From Acidothermaceae bacterium (GTDB lineage: Bacteria > Actinomycetota > Actinomycetes > Acidothermales > Acidothermaceae): DNA of 5,833 nt. Below the pieces are notes generated by a model. The model was not told the DNA's origin. It saw only the letters and a list, made by a program, of their open reading frames with translations, and ran no database searches. The position numbers were made by a program, and so were the translations under genes. Shown piece after piece: positions 5,196 through 5,833 of this stretch. Location: NCBI GenBank assembly GCA_025925185.1, contig JAICLV010000146.1, positions 1 through 5,833 of the forward strand, given 5' to 3'. Position 1 is the first letter of the stretch. Each line of letters starts with the position of its first letter.

Positions 5196-5833
5196 TCAGT
5201 TCGCGCGCTCGAAAGCGCGAACCCCTGCCCAACGGTCGTGAATCGCCGTCAGTCCGGCGAGCCCCTGCTCGTTGTGGCCCTCGCGAATCGCGCCAAGCGC
5301 AGCTCGCATCAACGCCACCGAGTTCCCCGGTCCTACTTCGTCATCGGACACGATGGGAAGTAAGCCGCCGTAATCGAGCTCCACGACCGAGCGCGCGTGG
5401 AATTCCTCCAACCAACGCCCGACGTTCTCTATCCGCCGGGCTGGCAGAAAGTCGCTGGGAGTGCGCCGAACGATGGCGAGCGCCCTGGCAAGGTGGCGCC
5501 GCGCGTCGGCCATCGGAGTTAGAAAACTCAGCGGCCGTTCCTGACGGCCCTCTTCGGAAAACAGCACCAACCACTGCAGCGGCACGTGCCAGGAGCAGGT
5601 CAATATGTGCGGGTGTCGGCCGCGCGCGGCCGGATCGGCTGGTCGGCTGACGGCGGCGAACGCGGCCGCCACCGCTTCCGGCGGGAGGAACGCCGACAGC
5701 ACTTCCGGCTGGACGGTTTGCCGAAACTCCTCGATCGCGAGGGTCGCCCGCCACGACAAGTCGATGGGACACGATCGTGCAATGCCGTCCGCGGCCGGTG
5801 GCGACAAGGTGAGGGCCGGTGCCGCGTGCCGGA
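5196..5833 (-). CDS. Unrecognised conserved-looking protein, 3' part (partial)
   Basis: I do not recognise this protein. The frame is open from the window edge to TGA at 5198-5196, about 212 codons. A TTG at 5807 could be a start, but it has no ribosome binding site and the frame continues upstream without a stop, so the true start is probably outside the window. The product looks soluble, with no signal peptide or membrane segment in the visible part. It is rich in Ala and Arg, and conserved-looking blocks include HPHILTCSWHVPLQWLVLF and GRWLEEFHARSVVELDYGGL. Codon use has high GC at third positions, like its neighbours, which supports genuine coding. It is transcribed toward bldC but is separated from it by 321 nt, so it is probably not in the same transcript. 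An inverted repeat (TTCGCGC/GCGCGAA, 5200-5221) overlaps its last codons and may mark the 3' end. Function is unknown. Confidence 0.78.
   Translation of the reverse strand, partial: RHAAPALTLSPPAADGIARSCPIDLSWRATLAIEEFRQTVQPEVLSAFLPPEAVAAAFAAVSRPADPAARGRHPHILTCSWHVPLQWLVLFSEEGRQERPLSFLTPMADARRHLARALAIVRRTPSDFLPARRIENVGRWLEEFHARSVVELDYGGLLPIVSDDEVGPGNSVALMRAALGAIREGHNEQGLAGLTAIHDRWAGVRAFERAN

Overview
The window is GC-rich (mostly G or C at third codon positions) and carries a near-textbook BldC regulator, a xylA-xylB pair with the actinobacterial XylA ending, and a DUF929/VKOR disulfide pair with GTG starts. It therefore reads as chromosomal DNA of an actinomycete (Actinomycetota). Genus cannot be fixed from the sequence. 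I see no insertion sequence, phage gene, CRISPR array or tRNA.

Layout. Positions 1-33 are the last codons of xylose isomerase (xylA), followed on the same strand by xylulokinase (xylB, 187-1587). The 153-nt gap between them holds a long imperfect inverted repeat. Converging on xylB is a DUF3291-family gene (minus, 2014-1626) that is split by a one-base frameshift near 1841. Divergent from it is a class I SAM-dependent methyltransferase (plus, 2106-2828). A convergent gap with a strong hairpin separates the methyltransferase from a minus-strand operon: a membrane-anchored CPYC thioredoxin-like protein of the DUF929 type (4416-3469) followed 7 nt later by a VKOR-family quinone-linked oxidoreductase (3461-2964). 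Upstream of that operon is a nested palindrome. Next comes the strong terminator and body of bldC (minus, 4874-4665). A 321-nt gene-free region (4875-5195) precedes bldC, and the window closes with the 3' part of an unrecognised minus-strand gene (5196 to the edge).

Function. XylA and XylB turn D-xylose into xylulose 5-phosphate for the pentose phosphate pathway. The DUF929/VKOR pair is a plausible exported-protein disulfide system: VKOR would re-oxidise the thioredoxin-like partner and pass electrons to quinone. BldC is a small MerR-like developmental regulator.

The least explained DNA is upstream of bldC. On the bldC strand it holds an intrinsic-terminator-like hairpin with a U5 run, a 10-bp palindrome, a hairpin abutting the ribosome binding site, and a degenerate repeat family (CCAACnnnTCCGAA and variants). 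This suggests a structured leader or multi-site operator. No complete new multi-gene system is evident.
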